Assembly: GCF_023913775.1 (NCBI RefSeq)
Contig: NZ_JAMXAX010000025.1
Span: 1-50,505 of the forward strand
Direction of reading: 5' to 3'
Source: Acidovorax facilis
Lineage (GTDB): Bacteria > Pseudomonadota > Gammaproteobacteria > Burkholderiales > Burkholderiaceae_C
DNA: 50,505 nt
Under the pieces are notes generated by a model. It had not been told where the DNA came from. It did not search any database and saw only the letters and a list, made by a program, of their open reading frames with translations. Shown one piece after another: positions 40,823 to 49,837 of this stretch. Positions within the stretch are counted from its first letter, which is position 1. Every line of letters begins with the position of its first letter. The position numbers and the translations under genes are program-made.

Positions 40823-43701
40823 CAGGCGTGCTCCCGGCTCTCGCCGTCGCCGTAGAGGTTGCTGGTGCAGCGGCCGCAGATCGTCGGGTGGGCGGCGTCC
40901 TGCCCTACATCGCTGCGGTAGTGCCAGCAGCGCTCGCATTTGGCATCAGAACTGGGCTTGACGCTTATCTGTAATGCGCTACCAGCTACCAATTCAATAG
41001 CAGATGTGATGAACACGAACTTGAGGTCATCGCCCAGGCTGGCCAGCAGCGCATGGTCTTCGGGCGCCGCCGTGAGGGCAACGGTGGCCTGCAGGGACGA
41101 GCCCACCTTGCCATCGGCGCGCAGTGCTTCGATCTCCTTGTTCACCGCATCACGGATTTCGCGGATGCGCGACCACTTGGCCAGCAGGCCTTCGTCGGCA
41201 CCGGCACCCACGCCTGCCACGTTGCCGTAAGTCTCCAGGAAGATGGAGTCGGAGTTGCCAAACACCTTCCACGCCTCTTCGGCCGTGAACGACAAAAACG
41301 GCGCCATCCAGCGCAGCATGGCGTGCGTGATGTTGTAGAGCGCGGTCTGCGCGCTGCGGCGGGCCAGGCTCTTGGGTGCTGTGGTGTACAAGCGGTCCTT
41401 GAGTACGTCCAGGTAGAACCCGCCCAGGTCTTCCGAGCAGTACAGCTGCAGCTTGGCGACCACGGGGTGGAACTCGTACACCTTGTAGTGCGCCAGCACC
41501 TCGGCCTGGAACTCGGATGCGCGGGTGAGCGCGTAGCGGTCGATCTCCAGCATCTGGTCGAACGGCACGGCGTCCTTGGCCGGGTCGAAGTCGCTCACGT
41601 TGGCCAGCAGAAAGCGCAGTGTGTTGCGGATGCGGCGGTAGGCGTCCACCACGCGGGCCAGGATCTTCTCGTCGCCCGCGATGTCGCCGGAGTAGTCGCT
41701 GGCGGCCACCCACAGACGGATGATCTCGGCGCCCAGCTTCTTGTTGATTTCCTGCGGGTCGATGCCGTTGCCCAGCGACTTGCTCATCTTGCGGCCCTGG
41801 CTGTCCACGGTGAAGCCATGGGTCAGCAGGCCGCGATAGGGCGCGCGGCCTTCCAGCGCCGATGCCAGCAGCAGCGAACTGTGGAACCAGCCGCGGTGCT
41901 GGTCGTGGCCTTCCAGGTACAGGTCGGCCTCGGGGCCCGTGTCGTGGTGCACCTCGGGGTGCGTGCCGCGCAGCACATGGCTGAAGGTGGAGCCGGAGTC
42001 GAACCACACTTCGAGGATGTCGGTGCTCTTGGTGTAGTGGGGCGCGTCAGCCGCACCCAGGATTTCTTCGGTCGTCACGCGGCTCCAGGCCTCGATACCG
42101 CCCTTTTCCACGATGTCGGCGGCCTGGTTCATGATTTCCATGGTGCGCGGGTGCAGCTCGCCCGAATCCTTGTGCAGGAAGAACGGGATGGGCACGCCCC
42201 AGCTGCGCTGGCGCGAGATGCACCAGTCGGGCCGCCCGGCGATCATGTCGTGCAGGCGGGCCTTGCCGTTCTCGGGGTAGAAACTGGTGTGCTCGATGGC
42301 ATCCAGGGCGATCTGGCGCAGCGTCTTGGCGGGCTTCATGCCTGCTTTAGTGAACACGCCTTCGCCCTCGTCCATGCGCACGAACCACTGTGCGGCGGCG
42401 CGGTAGATCACCGGCGTCTTGTGGCGCCAGCAGTGCGGGTAGCTGTGTGTGATGTCCTTGGTGGTCATCAGGCGGCCTGCGTTGCGCAAGGCCTCGATGA
42501 TGACGGGCACGGCCTTCCAGATGTGCTGGCCGCCGAACAGCGGGAAGTCCGCTGCATAAGTGCCGTTGCCTTGCACGGGGTTCAGGATCTCATCCAGCGC
42601 CATGCCATGCGCGCGGCAGGAGTTGAAGTCTTCCAGGCCGTAGGCGGGCGAGGAGTGCACGATACCCGTGCCGTCGTCGGCCGTGGCGTAGTCGGCCAGG
42701 TACACGGGCGAAAGGCGGCGGTAGCCAAAGCTGCCGTCTTCGCTGGCCACGTCGTACAGCGGATGTTGGAATTCGAGGCCGCCCAGGTTCTTGCCCAGGG
42801 TGGTGGCCAGCACGCTGCCGGTGAGGCCGTAGCGCTCCAGGCACGAGGCCACCAGCGGCTCGGCCACGAGCAGGATGCGCTCGCCCGTGTCCACCAGCGC
42901 GTAGCTGATCTCGGGGTTGAGGTTCAGCGCCTGGTTGGCAGGGATGGTCCAGGCGGTGGTGGTCCAGATGACCACAAACGCGTCCTTGGCCAGTGCGGGC
43001 AGCCCGAAGGCGGCGGCCAGCTTGGCAGGCTCATGCGATTTGAAGGCCACGTCCAGCGTGGTGCTCTTCTTGTCCTGGTACTCGATCTCGAACTCGGCCA
43101 GTGACGAGCCGCAGTCAAAACACCAGTACACAGGCTTGAGGCCCCGGTACACAAAGCCGCGCTCCATCACGCGCTTGAAGGCGCGGATCTCGCCCGCTTC
43201 GTTCGCGGGGTTCATGGTCTTATAGGGGTTGTCCCATTCGCCCAGCACGCCCAGGCGCTTGAAGTCCACCATCTGCTGCGCGATCTGCTCGGTGGCGAAC
43301 GCGCGGCTCTTGGCCTGCATGTCATCGCGGCTCAGGTTGCGGCCGTGTTTCTTCTCGATGGCGTTCTCGATCGGCAGACCATGGCAGTCCCAGCCAGGCA
43401 CGTACAGCGCGTCAAAGCCTTCGAGCTGGCGCGCTTTGGTGATCATGTCCTTCAGGATCTTGTTGACCGCGTGGCCCATGTGGATCTGGCCGTTGGCGTA
43501 GGGCGGGCCGTCGTGCAAGATGAACTTGGGCGCACCCCGACGGGCATCCCGCAGGCGCTTGTAGATGCCTTGGTCTTCCCAGTCCTTGACCCAGCCCGGC
43601 TCGCGCTTGGGCAGGTCGCCACGCATGGGGAAGGAGGTGTCGGGCAGGTTGAGGGTGCTGCGGTAATCCGTGGAAGGAGTGCTGGCGTTGTCGTCGGACA
43701 T
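40822..43701 (-). CDS. ileS: Isoleucyl-tRNA synthetase
   Basis: 959 residues, full length class I synthetase. The HIGH-type motif is HMGH in [15 protein letters not shown] (about 67-81), and KMSKS appears as [10 protein letters not shown] (about 640). A CP1 editing domain lies between. The C-terminal zinc-binding cysteines are CERCWHY and CGRC. It charges tRNA-Ile and edits valine. Just before CERCWHY, residues about 900-916 ([17 protein letters not shown]) are encoded by a copy of the AGCGCT repeat, apparently tolerated in a linker. The ATG at 43701 follows AGGGAG-like purines only weakly. Confidence 0.96.
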   Translation of the reverse strand: MSDDNASTPSTDYRSTLNLPDTSFPMRGDLPKREPGWVKDWEDQGIYKRLRDARRGAPKFILHDGPPYANGQIHMGHAVNKILKDMITKARQLEGFDALYVPGWDCHGLPIENAIEKKHGRNLSRDDMQAKSRAFATEQIAQQMVDFKRLGVLGEWDNPYKTMNPANEAGEIRAFKRVMERGFVYRGLKPVYWCFDCGSSLAEFEIEYQDKKSTTLDVAFKSHEPAKLAAAFGLPALAKDAFVVIWTTTAWTIPANQALNLNPEISYALVDTGERILLVAEPLVASCLERYGLTGSVLATTLGKNLGGLEFQHPLYDVASEDGSFGYRRLSPVYLADYATADDGTGIVHSSPAYGLEDFNSCRAHGMALDEILNPVQGNGTYAADFPLFGGQHIWKAVPVIIEALRNAGRLMTTKDITHSYPHCWRHKTPVIYRAAAQWFVRMDEGEGVFTKAGMKPAKTLRQIALDAIEHTSFYPENGKARLHDMIAGRPDWCISRQRSWGVPIPFFLHKDSGELHPRTMEIMNQAADIVEKGGIEAWSRVTTEEILGAADAPHYTKSTDILEVWFDSGSTFSHVLRGTHPEVHHDTGPEADLYLEGHDQHRGWFHSSLLLASALEGRAPYRGLLTHGFTVDSQGRKMSKSLGNGIDPQEINKKLGAEIIRLWVAASDYSGDIAGDEKILARVVDAYRRIRNTLRFLLANVSDFDPAKDAVPFDQMLEIDRYALTRASEFQAEVLAHYKVYEFHPVVAKLQLYCSEDLGGFYLDVLKDRLYTTAPKSLARRSAQTALYNITHAMLRWMAPFLSFTAEEAWKVFGNSDSIFLETYGNVAGVGAGADEGLLAKWSRIREIRDAVNKEIEALRADGKVGSSLQATVALTAAPEDHALLASLGDDLKFVFITSAIELVAGSALQISVKPSSDAKCERCWHYRSDVGQDAAHPTICGRCTSNLYGDGESREHA
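40954..41004 (+). repeat. AGCGCT palindromic repeat, copy 8, inside ileS
   Basis: Plus strand reads GGGCTTGACGCTTATCTG, TAATGCGCTACCAGCTACC, AATTCAATAGCAGA. It is oriented opposite to ileS and translated there as [17 protein letters not shown], the same frame and orientation relative to the gene as the SDR copy. One half-site has decayed (GACGCTT). Confidence 0.75.
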
Positions 43702-43810
43702 GAGGGAGCCTTAAAAACGGGGCATTCCGGGGCAAGGCCCGGAGCAAGAACGGGGTTGGAGCGCGAAGGATGGCGGGCCCGTCAGGCGGGCGCTGCGAGA
43801 AGCAGCTCCC

Positions 43811-44860
43811 TCAAATTCGGTCGCGGGTGGTCTGGCGCCGGGTTTCGGTGTGGTTGGGTGCCTGGGCCGAGGCGAAGTAGGCACGCGCGTCGGCGCAGTC
43901 TTTGGCGATGCCCTTCGTCAAGGCATCCAGACCGTCGTATTTCAGCTCGTCGTGCAGTTTGTGTAGCAGTTCCACGCGCACGATTTTACCGTACGCCCCC
44001 TCGGGCCCCAGATCGGCGGGCCAATGCAGGCAATGGGTTTCCAGCAGCACGCGCCCGCCGTTGACGTCGTTCGGGTCCAGCGAGGGGCGCACGCCCAGGT
44101 TGGCCACCCCTGGCAATGGCTCGGTGGCAAGGCCATGCACCAGCACGGCAAAGATGCCGCTGGCGGCAGGCTTCCAGTGGGCAAAGCGCAGGTTCAGGGT
44201 GCGAAAGCCGTCGCCTGCACCGGCGGCGGTAGCACCCAGTTCGCGCCCGAGCTTGCGGCCATGCACCACATGGCCGCTGATGGTGTAGGGCCGTCCCAGC
44301 AGGCGTGCCGCAGCTTCCATGTCGCCTGCGGCCAGCGCCTGGCGCACGGCGGAACTGGACACGCGCAGCCCATGCACCTCGTAGCTGTTCATGCGTGCGA
44401 CGTCAAAACCCTTGGCTTGCCCGGCGGCGTCCAGCATCGCGTAGTCGCCGGCGCGCTGGCGGCCAAAGCGGAAATCGTCGCCCACCAGCACATACCGGGC
44501 CCCCAGGCCACGGACCAGCACCTCGTCGATGAAGGCCTCGGGCGACTGTGCTGCCAGCCGCGCGTCAAACGGCAGCACCACGGTCTGCTGCACACCGCAG
44601 CGGGCCAGTTCGGTGAGCTTGTCGCGCAGGGTGCCGATGCGTGCGGGCGCCAGCTCGGGCTTGTGGTTGGCGCCCGCGAAGTAGTCGCGGGGGTGGGGCT
44701 CGAACGTCAGCACGCAGCTTTCCACGCCCCTGTGTGCAGCCTCGCTGTTCAGCAAGGCCAACATGGCCTGGTGGCCCCGGTGCACACCATCGAAATTGCC
44801 GATGGTCAGCGCACAGGCATTGGCAATGCCAGGGTGGTGGAAGCCGCGAAAGATCTTCAT
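43811..44860 (-). CDS. ribF: Bifunctional riboflavin kinase / FAD synthetase
   Basis: 349 residues, typical RibF length. The N-terminal FAD synthetase domain has GNFDGVHRGHQAML (about 21-34) and RVSSSAVRQAL. The C-terminal flavokinase domain has GRPYTISGHVVHGRKLGRELG (about 186-206) and the GVANLGVRPS segment. It makes FMN and FAD from riboflavin. First gene of the ribF-ileS-lspA group. A palindromic repeat (44870-44919) lies just ahead of its ATG, in the probable leader. Confidence 0.95.
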   Translation of the reverse strand: MKIFRGFHHPGIANACALTIGNFDGVHRGHQAMLALLNSEAAHRGVESCVLTFEPHPRDYFAGANHKPELAPARIGTLRDKLTELARCGVQQTVVLPFDARLAAQSPEAFIDEVLVRGLGARYVLVGDDFRFGRQRAGDYAMLDAAGQAKGFDVARMNSYEVHGLRVSSSAVRQALAAGDMEAAARLLGRPYTISGHVVHGRKLGRELGATAAGAGDGFRTLNLRFAHWKPAASGIFAVLVHGLATEPLPGVANLGVRPSLDPNDVNGGRVLLETHCLHWPADLGPEGAYGKIVRVELLHKLHDELKYDGLDALTKGIAKDCADARAYFASAQAPNHTETRRQTTRDRI

Positions 44861-44869
44861 CGGTTTGTT

Positions 44870-44919
44870 ATCTTTTTGATAGCAGCATGCGCAAGTCCAT
44901 CAAGCGCAGGACGCCAATT
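44870..44919 (-). repeat. AGCGCT palindromic repeat, copy 9, upstream of ribF
   Basis: Plus strand reads ATCTTTTTGATAGCAGCATG, CGCAAGTCCATCAAGCGCAG, GACGCCAATTT, matching the ATAGC-(A/T)GCGC-spacer-AAGCGC-GCC-layout with some decay of the half-sites. It begins about 10 bp from the ribF start codon, so it lies in the ribF leader or promoter region. Confidence 0.65.
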
Positions 44920-45027
44920 TGTCATGAAAACGGAGTATATTGTGACCCACGGCTGGCCCCGCGCAGGGCTGCCCGCGAGACATCTGCGTTCCGATCCTTG
45001 TGTACTTTGTGTTCCAGGAGGCGTGTT

Positions 45028-45585
45028 TTGAAGGTCTTGAAGCTGTCAGCCCAAGGGCTGCCCCAATCGTGGATTTCGCTGGAGCAGGCGGTGATTCATT
45101 ACGCCGCCGGGGAAGTGCGCTGGGAGTCTGGTGCACAGATTGCCCGGTTCCGGGGCGGGCACAACGCCATATCGGGTGAGCAGTCGGTGATCGCCATCAA
45201 CAGCATCATCGGCACCAAGGGCGTGCCCAGTATCAACCCGTTCGAGCTCAAGCCCAGCCTGACCAACAGCAAGCTCTTTGCCCGCGACCGCAATGTGTGC
45301 GCCTACTGCGGCGGGCATTTTCATGAGGAAGACCTGACGCGCGAGCACATCGTGCCGTTTGCACGCAACGGCCAGGACCACTGGATGAACGTGGTCACGG
45401 CCTGCCGCCCCTGCAACCACCGCAAGGGCCCCCGCACTCCAGAGCAGGCACACATGCCGCTGCTGTATGCGCCCTATGTGCCGAGTCTGTGGGAGGACTT
45501 CATCCTGCGTAACCGGCGCATCCTGGCCGATCAGATGGAGTTTCTAATGGCGCACGTCCCCAAGTCCTCGCGTCTTTTGGCGTAG
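45028..45585 (+). CDS. HNH endonuclease domain protein
   Basis: 185 residues starting at TTG (45028), which follows AGGAGG at good spacing. No ATG lies near and the conserved sequence begins MKVLKLSAQGLPQSW. The HNH/zinc region (about 90-140) has CAYCGGHF, EHIVPFARNG and CRPCNHRKGP. An uncharacterised HNH protein common in this bacterial group, standing alone here without a methylase or phage genes. The role could be nucleic-acid cleavage but is not known. Divergent from ribF. Confidence 0.85.
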   Translation: MKVLKLSAQGLPQSWISLEQAVIHYAAGEVRWESGAQIARFRGGHNAISGEQSVIAINSIIGTKGVPSINPFELKPSLTNSKLFARDRNVCAYCGGHFHEEDLTREHIVPFARNGQDHWMNVVTACRPCNHRKGPRTPEQAHMPLLYAPYVPSLWEDFILRNRRILADQMEFLMAHVPKSSRLLA

Positions 45586-45632
45586 AGCGGCCAATACGAC
45601 CCCACTGGCGTCGTTGCTTCGTCTTGCCGTGA

Positions 45633-45898
45633 GGGCCTGCCAACCCTCTTTTCGGGGATCGCGTTGCCCGACCTGGGGGTGGGATGCAAGGCGCCTGTGC
45701 GCGGCAAGGTAGGCACCTTGCAAGCGCGGGCAACGCCGCAGACGGCCTCCAGGCCGGGCAACCCGAAGGGAAGGCCCCTGCGGGCGCGCCACTCGTCGTT
45801 CCGCTCCTTACGTGTGCAAGAGCGCACGCGGCGTCGCGCGCCTAGATTGGCACGCCCGCAAGGGCCTTCGCGACCCCGAAAAGAGGGTTGACAGGCCC
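45633..45898. mobile_element. MITE-like element with 30-bp terminal inverted repeats
   Basis: The left end is GGGCCTGCCAACCCTCTTTT plus CGGGGATCGCG (45633-45663). The right end, read on the minus strand, is GGGCCTGTCAACCCTCTTTT plus CGGGGTCGCG (45898-45869). They differ by one base and one indel. The 205 bp between them encode no recognisable protein and contain local stems such as GCAAGGT-AGGC-ACCTTGC. It lies in the 413-bp gap (45586-45998) between the HNH and lipoprotein genes. No target duplication was identified. Confidence 0.65.
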
Positions 45899-45998
45899 TT
45901 CGTACTGTCTGCGACGGAGCGCCTAGCCATCGGGGCCGTCTTGACCGCTCTTGGGGGCGTGCTGCAGGGTGCAAAGACACGGTGCAGCGCCTATTCCT

Positions 45999-47394
45999 TT
46001 AGTAAGTCAGTTCCAGGAACACCAGATGGCCGCTGGCAGCGGGCCAGGTCTGTCCCACCACGCGTTCGCCATTGAATTCACCCGCAATACTGCGCGCGCC
46101 GCCCGCGGGCTTGACCTTGGCAGATGCCACGCCAGCGCCAGCGGGCACGCCCGCAGGCACCGCACCATCCAGCAGCATCTTGTCGCGCGCCGGGTCCAGG
46201 TAGCCGCGCGGACGGGTCAGTGTCACCACGCTCTCGGCGCTTTTGTCGGCATCGGCCATGCGTTCTGCGCGCAGGTGGATGAGGTTGCTGCTGCGTGGAA
46301 AGCCGCTGCGGTAGATGTGGGTGGTGGCATAGCCGGGTGCGCTGATCACGAACTCGACGGGCGAGCCGTTGGGCACCGTCAGCGGTCCCCATTGGCCATC
46401 CGCACCCACGGTCTTGCGCAGCAAGGCATTGCCCGCGCGGGCGCCCGTGGCGGGGTCGGTGGCATACACCTCCAGCTGCGCGCCCGCCAGGGGGCAGGTT
46501 GTTGCTGAAGTTGCCGGTTTTGGGGTCGGCCGGGTCCACGCCCAGGCCGGTGACCTTGCCGTTGAGCACCACCTGCTTTTCAGCCGCAATGGTGGTGACC
46601 TGCGGTGCCTTGCCGGTGATGAAGCGGTAGGTGGCTTCAAACGCAGCGGGGGAGTACGACGTCTCGCGGTGGTCGATGCGCGGAATCACCACGTTGGTGG
46701 CGCCCTTGAGTTCGGGGCCTGCGGCGGTCACGTAGGTGGGTTTGCCTTTCTGGCCTATCCACAGGCCGTCGGGCTGGGCGAACTTGTCGTTGTTGTCCGA
46801 GCGGATGGTCATCCATTTCACGGGGCCGCTCACCTCGTCGCCCGCCGCGTTCTTGGGAGCATTCAGCGCTTTGAGGAAAGGGCCCGTGCCCGAGAACTCG
46901 TTGCCTTCTCGGAACCCCGGTATCGCCCACACGCCGTGGTTGGGCGTGCCGCCGAGGATCGCGTGGCTCACCGTCTTGTCGCCGCCGCCGTTGTAGATGT
47001 AGTTGCGGATGGCGTTGCCGCCGCGCGAGTTGCCCACCAATACCACTTGGCTTGCACCCGTGGCCTTGAGCACCTTGTCCACTTCGGCCTTGAGGTAGGC
47101 CATGTGCTCTGCGGCCGAGGTGCGGCCCGCCTGGGGTTTTGCGTCCTCATCACGCGACAGGGGGTAGGGCACGTCAATGGCGTGCAGGCGTTCGCGCGGC
47201 CAGCCGTTCGATTCAAACCGCCATACGGTGGTTTGCCACAGTGCGGCGGTGTCGCCGTTGCCGTGCACAAAGACGATGGGCGGCGCTTCGGCCAGGCTGG
47301 GACCCTTGGTGGCGCAACCGGCCAGGGCCAGGGTAGCTGCTGCAGCGGTTGCCAGCAGAAGAGATCGGCGTTGCAGCCAGAATTTGTTGTTCAT
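45999..47394 (-). pseudogene. Secreted lipoprotein alpha/beta hydrolase, frameshifted in a C-run
   Basis: The N-terminal part (47394 to about 46495) has a signal with RRSLLL and lipobox LAGC, HGNGDTAALW, and the nucleophile elbow GNSRGG, as in secreted lipases or esterases. It reads sensibly to NFSNNLPP. The family-like reading then jumps one frame to LAGAQLEVYATDPATG and continues to the stop at 45999 with a beta-rich C-terminal domain. The break falls in a five-base G run at 46490-46494 (five C on the coding strand). Removing one base restores 464 codons (1395 bases). It is either a real null or phase-variable allele, or a sequencing error. Confidence 0.82.
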
Positions 47395-47412
47395 GAAGGT
47401 GTCTCCGACAAG

Positions 47413-47446
47413 AAAAAATGCCCGTGGATCGGTGAATCCACGAGCA
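47413..47446 (-). terminator. Intrinsic terminator after the acyl-CoA dehydrogenase pair
   Basis: On the minus strand TGCTCGTGGAT / ATCCACGGGCA forms an 11-bp stem (one G-T pair) with a 6-base loop, followed by six T. It lies 36 bp after the stop of the small-subunit gene. Confidence 0.9.
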
Positions 47447-47482
47447 TGGCATGCGAGCGTTACATGGCTGCGTCAGTTCACA

Positions 47483-48598
47483 TCAGGCAAACACGCCTGC
47501 GGTGTCTTGCATGCGGGCGGACACTTCGCCCAGATGGTGCAGCGTGTCGCCAAAGGCCACTTCCAGCTGGGTGAGCTTCTTGAAATAGTGGCTCACGATG
47601 TACTCGTCCGTCACGCCGATGCCACCATGCAGTTGCACGGCCTGCTGGCCGACAAAGCGCATCGATTGACCCAGTTGCACCTTGGCGCGCGCCATGGCGG
47701 CGCGGCGCTCTGCGGCAGGGGCGCCCAGCTTGAGGCTGGCGTAATAGCTCATCGAGCGGGCCAGTTCCAGCTGCATCTTCATGTCGGCCACGCGGTGGCG
47801 CAGCGCCTGGAAGCTGGCAATGAACACGCCAAACTGCTTGCGCTGGTTCATGTATTCGACGGTGATGGCCACGGTCTTGTCCATCACGCCCACGGCTTCG
47901 GCGCAGGTGGCGGCGATGCCGGTGTCCACGGCCAGTTCCAGCGCGGCCAGGCCATCGGTGGTGATGAGCATGGCGGGGGCGTTGGTGAACTTCACCTCGG
48001 CGGCGCGGCTGCCGTCTTGTGTGACGTAGCCTTGGGTGGTCACGCCAGTGGCGGTGCGCTCGACCAGGAAGAGGGCGGTCTTGCCGTCCAGTTGGGCAGG
48101 CACGATGAACGCATCGGCCTTGTCGCCGGCAGCTACTACGCTTTTGATAGCTGTCAGCGCATATCCATCTTGCGCTGGGGTCGCTTTTGCCTCGCAAACA
48201 TCCAGGCGGTATCGCGCCTTGCGCTCCTGCTGGGCCAGTACCACCAGGGCTTCACCACTGGCCACGCGGGGCAGCCAGGCCGATTGCACGTTGGCCGGTG
48301 CGTAGTGCGACAGCACGCTGCTGGCCATGAAGGCTTGAGCGATGGGCTCCAGAACGATGCCACGGCCCAGTTCCTCGGCCACCACCATGGCGTCGATCGC
48401 GCCCTGGCCCATGCCGTCGTGGGCTTCGGGCACGGTGAGGGCCGTCAGGCCCAGCTCGGCCAGTTCGTTCCAGGCGGCGCGGTCAAAACCACCGGCGGCC
48501 ACGGCGGCGCGGCGGCGCTCGAACGTGTAGCCCTTGTCCACCCACTTGCGCACGGCGTCGCGCAATTGTTCCTGGTCGTCAGAAAAATCGAAATCCAT
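47483..48598 (-). CDS. Acyl-CoA dehydrogenase, small-subunit type (PimD-like)
   Basis: 371 residues, FAD-dependent acyl-CoA dehydrogenase fold. Segments include VPEAHDGMGQGAIDAMVVAE, YMNQRKQFGVFIASFQALRH and QLHGGIGVTDEY. Pairs of unequal dehydrogenase genes like this are known from pimeloyl-CoA-type (PimC/PimD) and steroid-type heteromeric enzymes, so it probably acts with the product of the gene 12 bp upstream. Residues about 137-157, including ATPAQDGYALTAIKSVVAA, coincide with a copy of the AGCGCT repeat. Family members usually have LTG-KS where this has LTAIKS. Confidence 0.88.
   Translation of the reverse strand: MDFDFSDDQEQLRDAVRKWVDKGYTFERRRAAVAAGGFDRAAWNELAELGLTALTVPEAHDGMGQGAIDAMVVAEELGRGIVLEPIAQAFMASSVLSHYAPANVQSAWLPRVASGEALVVLAQQERKARYRLDVCEAKATPAQDGYALTAIKSVVAAGDKADAFIVPAQLDGKTALFLVERTATGVTTQGYVTQDGSRAAEVKFTNAPAMLITTDGLAALELAVDTGIAATCAEAVGVMDKTVAITVEYMNQRKQFGVFIASFQALRHRVADMKMQLELARSMSYYASLKLGAPAAERRAAMARAKVQLGQSMRFVGQQAVQLHGGIGVTDEYIVSHYFKKLTQLEVAFGDTLHHLGEVSARMQDTAGVFA
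48130..48190 (-). repeat. AGCGCT palindromic repeat, copy 10, inside the small acyl-CoA dehydrogenase gene
   Basis: Plus strand reads GCAGCTACTACGCTTTTGAT, AGCTGTCAGCGCATATCCAT, CTTGCGCTGGGGTCGCTTTT. It matches the family layout ATAGCTG-(C/T)AGCGC-spacer-GCGCT with diverged half-sites. It is translated on the minus strand in the same frame and orientation as the copy at the DMT N-terminus (PAQDGYALTAIKSVVA versus PSQSEQAQAATKNVA). Confidence 0.65.
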
Positions 48599-48610
48599 GT
48601 TCTTGTCTCC

Positions 48611-49792
48611 TTAGCCCAGAACCGTCTGCGCGACGATGTTGCGTTGAACTTCATTGCTGCCACCGTAGATGGTGGTTTTGCGCAGGTTGAAGTAGGTGGA
48701 CGCCAGCGGCGCGTTGGCAGTGACGCCGCCGGGGAAGTTGCCCTGCCAGCCAGCTTCCATGGCCTCTTCGATGAAGGGCATGGCAAAGGGGCCTGCGGCC
48801 AGCATCATCAGCTCGGCGTAGCGCTGCTGGATCTCGCTGCCCTTGATCTTGAGCAGACCCGCGATGTCGAGCGAGTTCTTGCCCGACTTCTCGGCCGACA
48901 GCACGCGCAGCACCAGCATTTCCAGCGCGACGATGTCCACTTCGAGCAGTGCGATCTGGTCGCGGAAGCGCAGGTCATCCCACACGCCTTCGGTCTTGGC
49001 GATGCGCTTCAAGCGCTCCAGCTCGCGCTTGCTGCGGTTCACGTCGGCGATGTTGGTGCGCTCGTGGCTCAGCAGGTGCTTGGCGTAGGTCCAGCCCTTG
49101 TTCTCTTCGCCGATCAGGTTTTCGGCAGGCACTTCGACGTTGTCGAAGAACACTTCGTTCACCTCGCATTCGCCGTCCAGCAGCTTGATGGGGCGCACGG
49201 TGACGCCCTTGGACTTCATGTCGAGCAGCAGGAAGGAGATGCCGGTCTGGGGCTTGCCCTCGGTGCTGGTGCGCACCAGGTTGAACATCCAGTCGCCATG
49301 CTGGCCCAGGGTGGTCCAGGTCTTTTGGCCGTTGACGATGTATTTGTCGCCCACGCGCTCGGCGCGGGTCTTGACGCTGGCCAGGTCCGAACCCGATCCT
49401 GGTTCGCTGTAGCCCTGGCTCCACCAGACTTCGCCGCTGGCGATGCCAGGCAAAAAGCGCTTTTGCTGCTCGGCGTTGCCAAACGCCATGATCACCGGCG
49501 CCACCATCACCGGGCCAAACGGCACGATACGGGGCGCACCGGCCAGGGCGCATTCTTCTTCGAACAGGTGCTTTTGCACGGCCGTCCAGCCGGGGCCGCC
49601 AAACTCCTTGGGCCAGCCGAAGCCCAGCCAGCCTTTCTTGCCCAGGATCTTGGCCCAGCCCTGCAGATCGTCGCGGGTCAGGCGCAGGGCGTTGTGGACC
49701 TTGTGCGAAATTTCTTTCGGTAGATTAGCTTGAACCCAGGCGCGAATTTCTTCGCGGAACGCCTGTTCTTCGGGGGTGAATGCGAGATCCAT
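48611..49792 (-). CDS. Acyl-CoA dehydrogenase, large-subunit type (PimC-like)
   Basis: 393 residues. Acyl-CoA dehydrogenase with WWSQGYSEPGSGSDLASVKT (about 123-142), YIVNGQKTWTTLGQHGDW and the C-terminal IYGGSNEVQRNIVAQ. FAD-binding and helical domains are full length. It oxidises an acyl-CoA at the alpha-beta bond and probably forms a heteromer with the downstream product. No adjacent transferase or thiolase identifies the substrate. The ATG at 49792 follows GGAGAC. First gene of the pair. Confidence 0.9.
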   Translation of the reverse strand: MDLAFTPEEQAFREEIRAWVQANLPKEISHKVHNALRLTRDDLQGWAKILGKKGWLGFGWPKEFGGPGWTAVQKHLFEEECALAGAPRIVPFGPVMVAPVIMAFGNAEQQKRFLPGIASGEVWWSQGYSEPGSGSDLASVKTRAERVGDKYIVNGQKTWTTLGQHGDWMFNLVRTSTEGKPQTGISFLLLDMKSKGVTVRPIKLLDGECEVNEVFFDNVEVPAENLIGEENKGWTYAKHLLSHERTNIADVNRSKRELERLKRIAKTEGVWDDLRFRDQIALLEVDIVALEMLVLRVLSAEKSGKNSLDIAGLLKIKGSEIQQRYAELMMLAAGPFAMPFIEEAMEAGWQGNFPGGVTANAPLASTYFNLRKTTIYGGSNEVQRNIVAQTVLG

Positions 49793-49837
49793 CGGTTTGT
49801 CTCCAAGTGATCCGCATTTGTAGCACGGTCGTTCGTT

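Noticed and set aside
45664..45868. Small overlapping open frames inside the MITE-like element
   Set aside because: They are short, Arg/Pro-rich, on both strands, and lack start signals. The inverted ends explain the segment better as non-coding.
45633..45898. CRISPR array
   Set aside because: The repeats are inverted and only two, with no regular direct-repeat/spacer pattern. No cas genes are in the window.
47177..49723. 848-residue plus-strand open frame opposite the acyl-CoA dehydrogenases
   Set aside because: A shadow of two clear acyl-CoA dehydrogenases and a terminator. No ribosome-binding site or domain.
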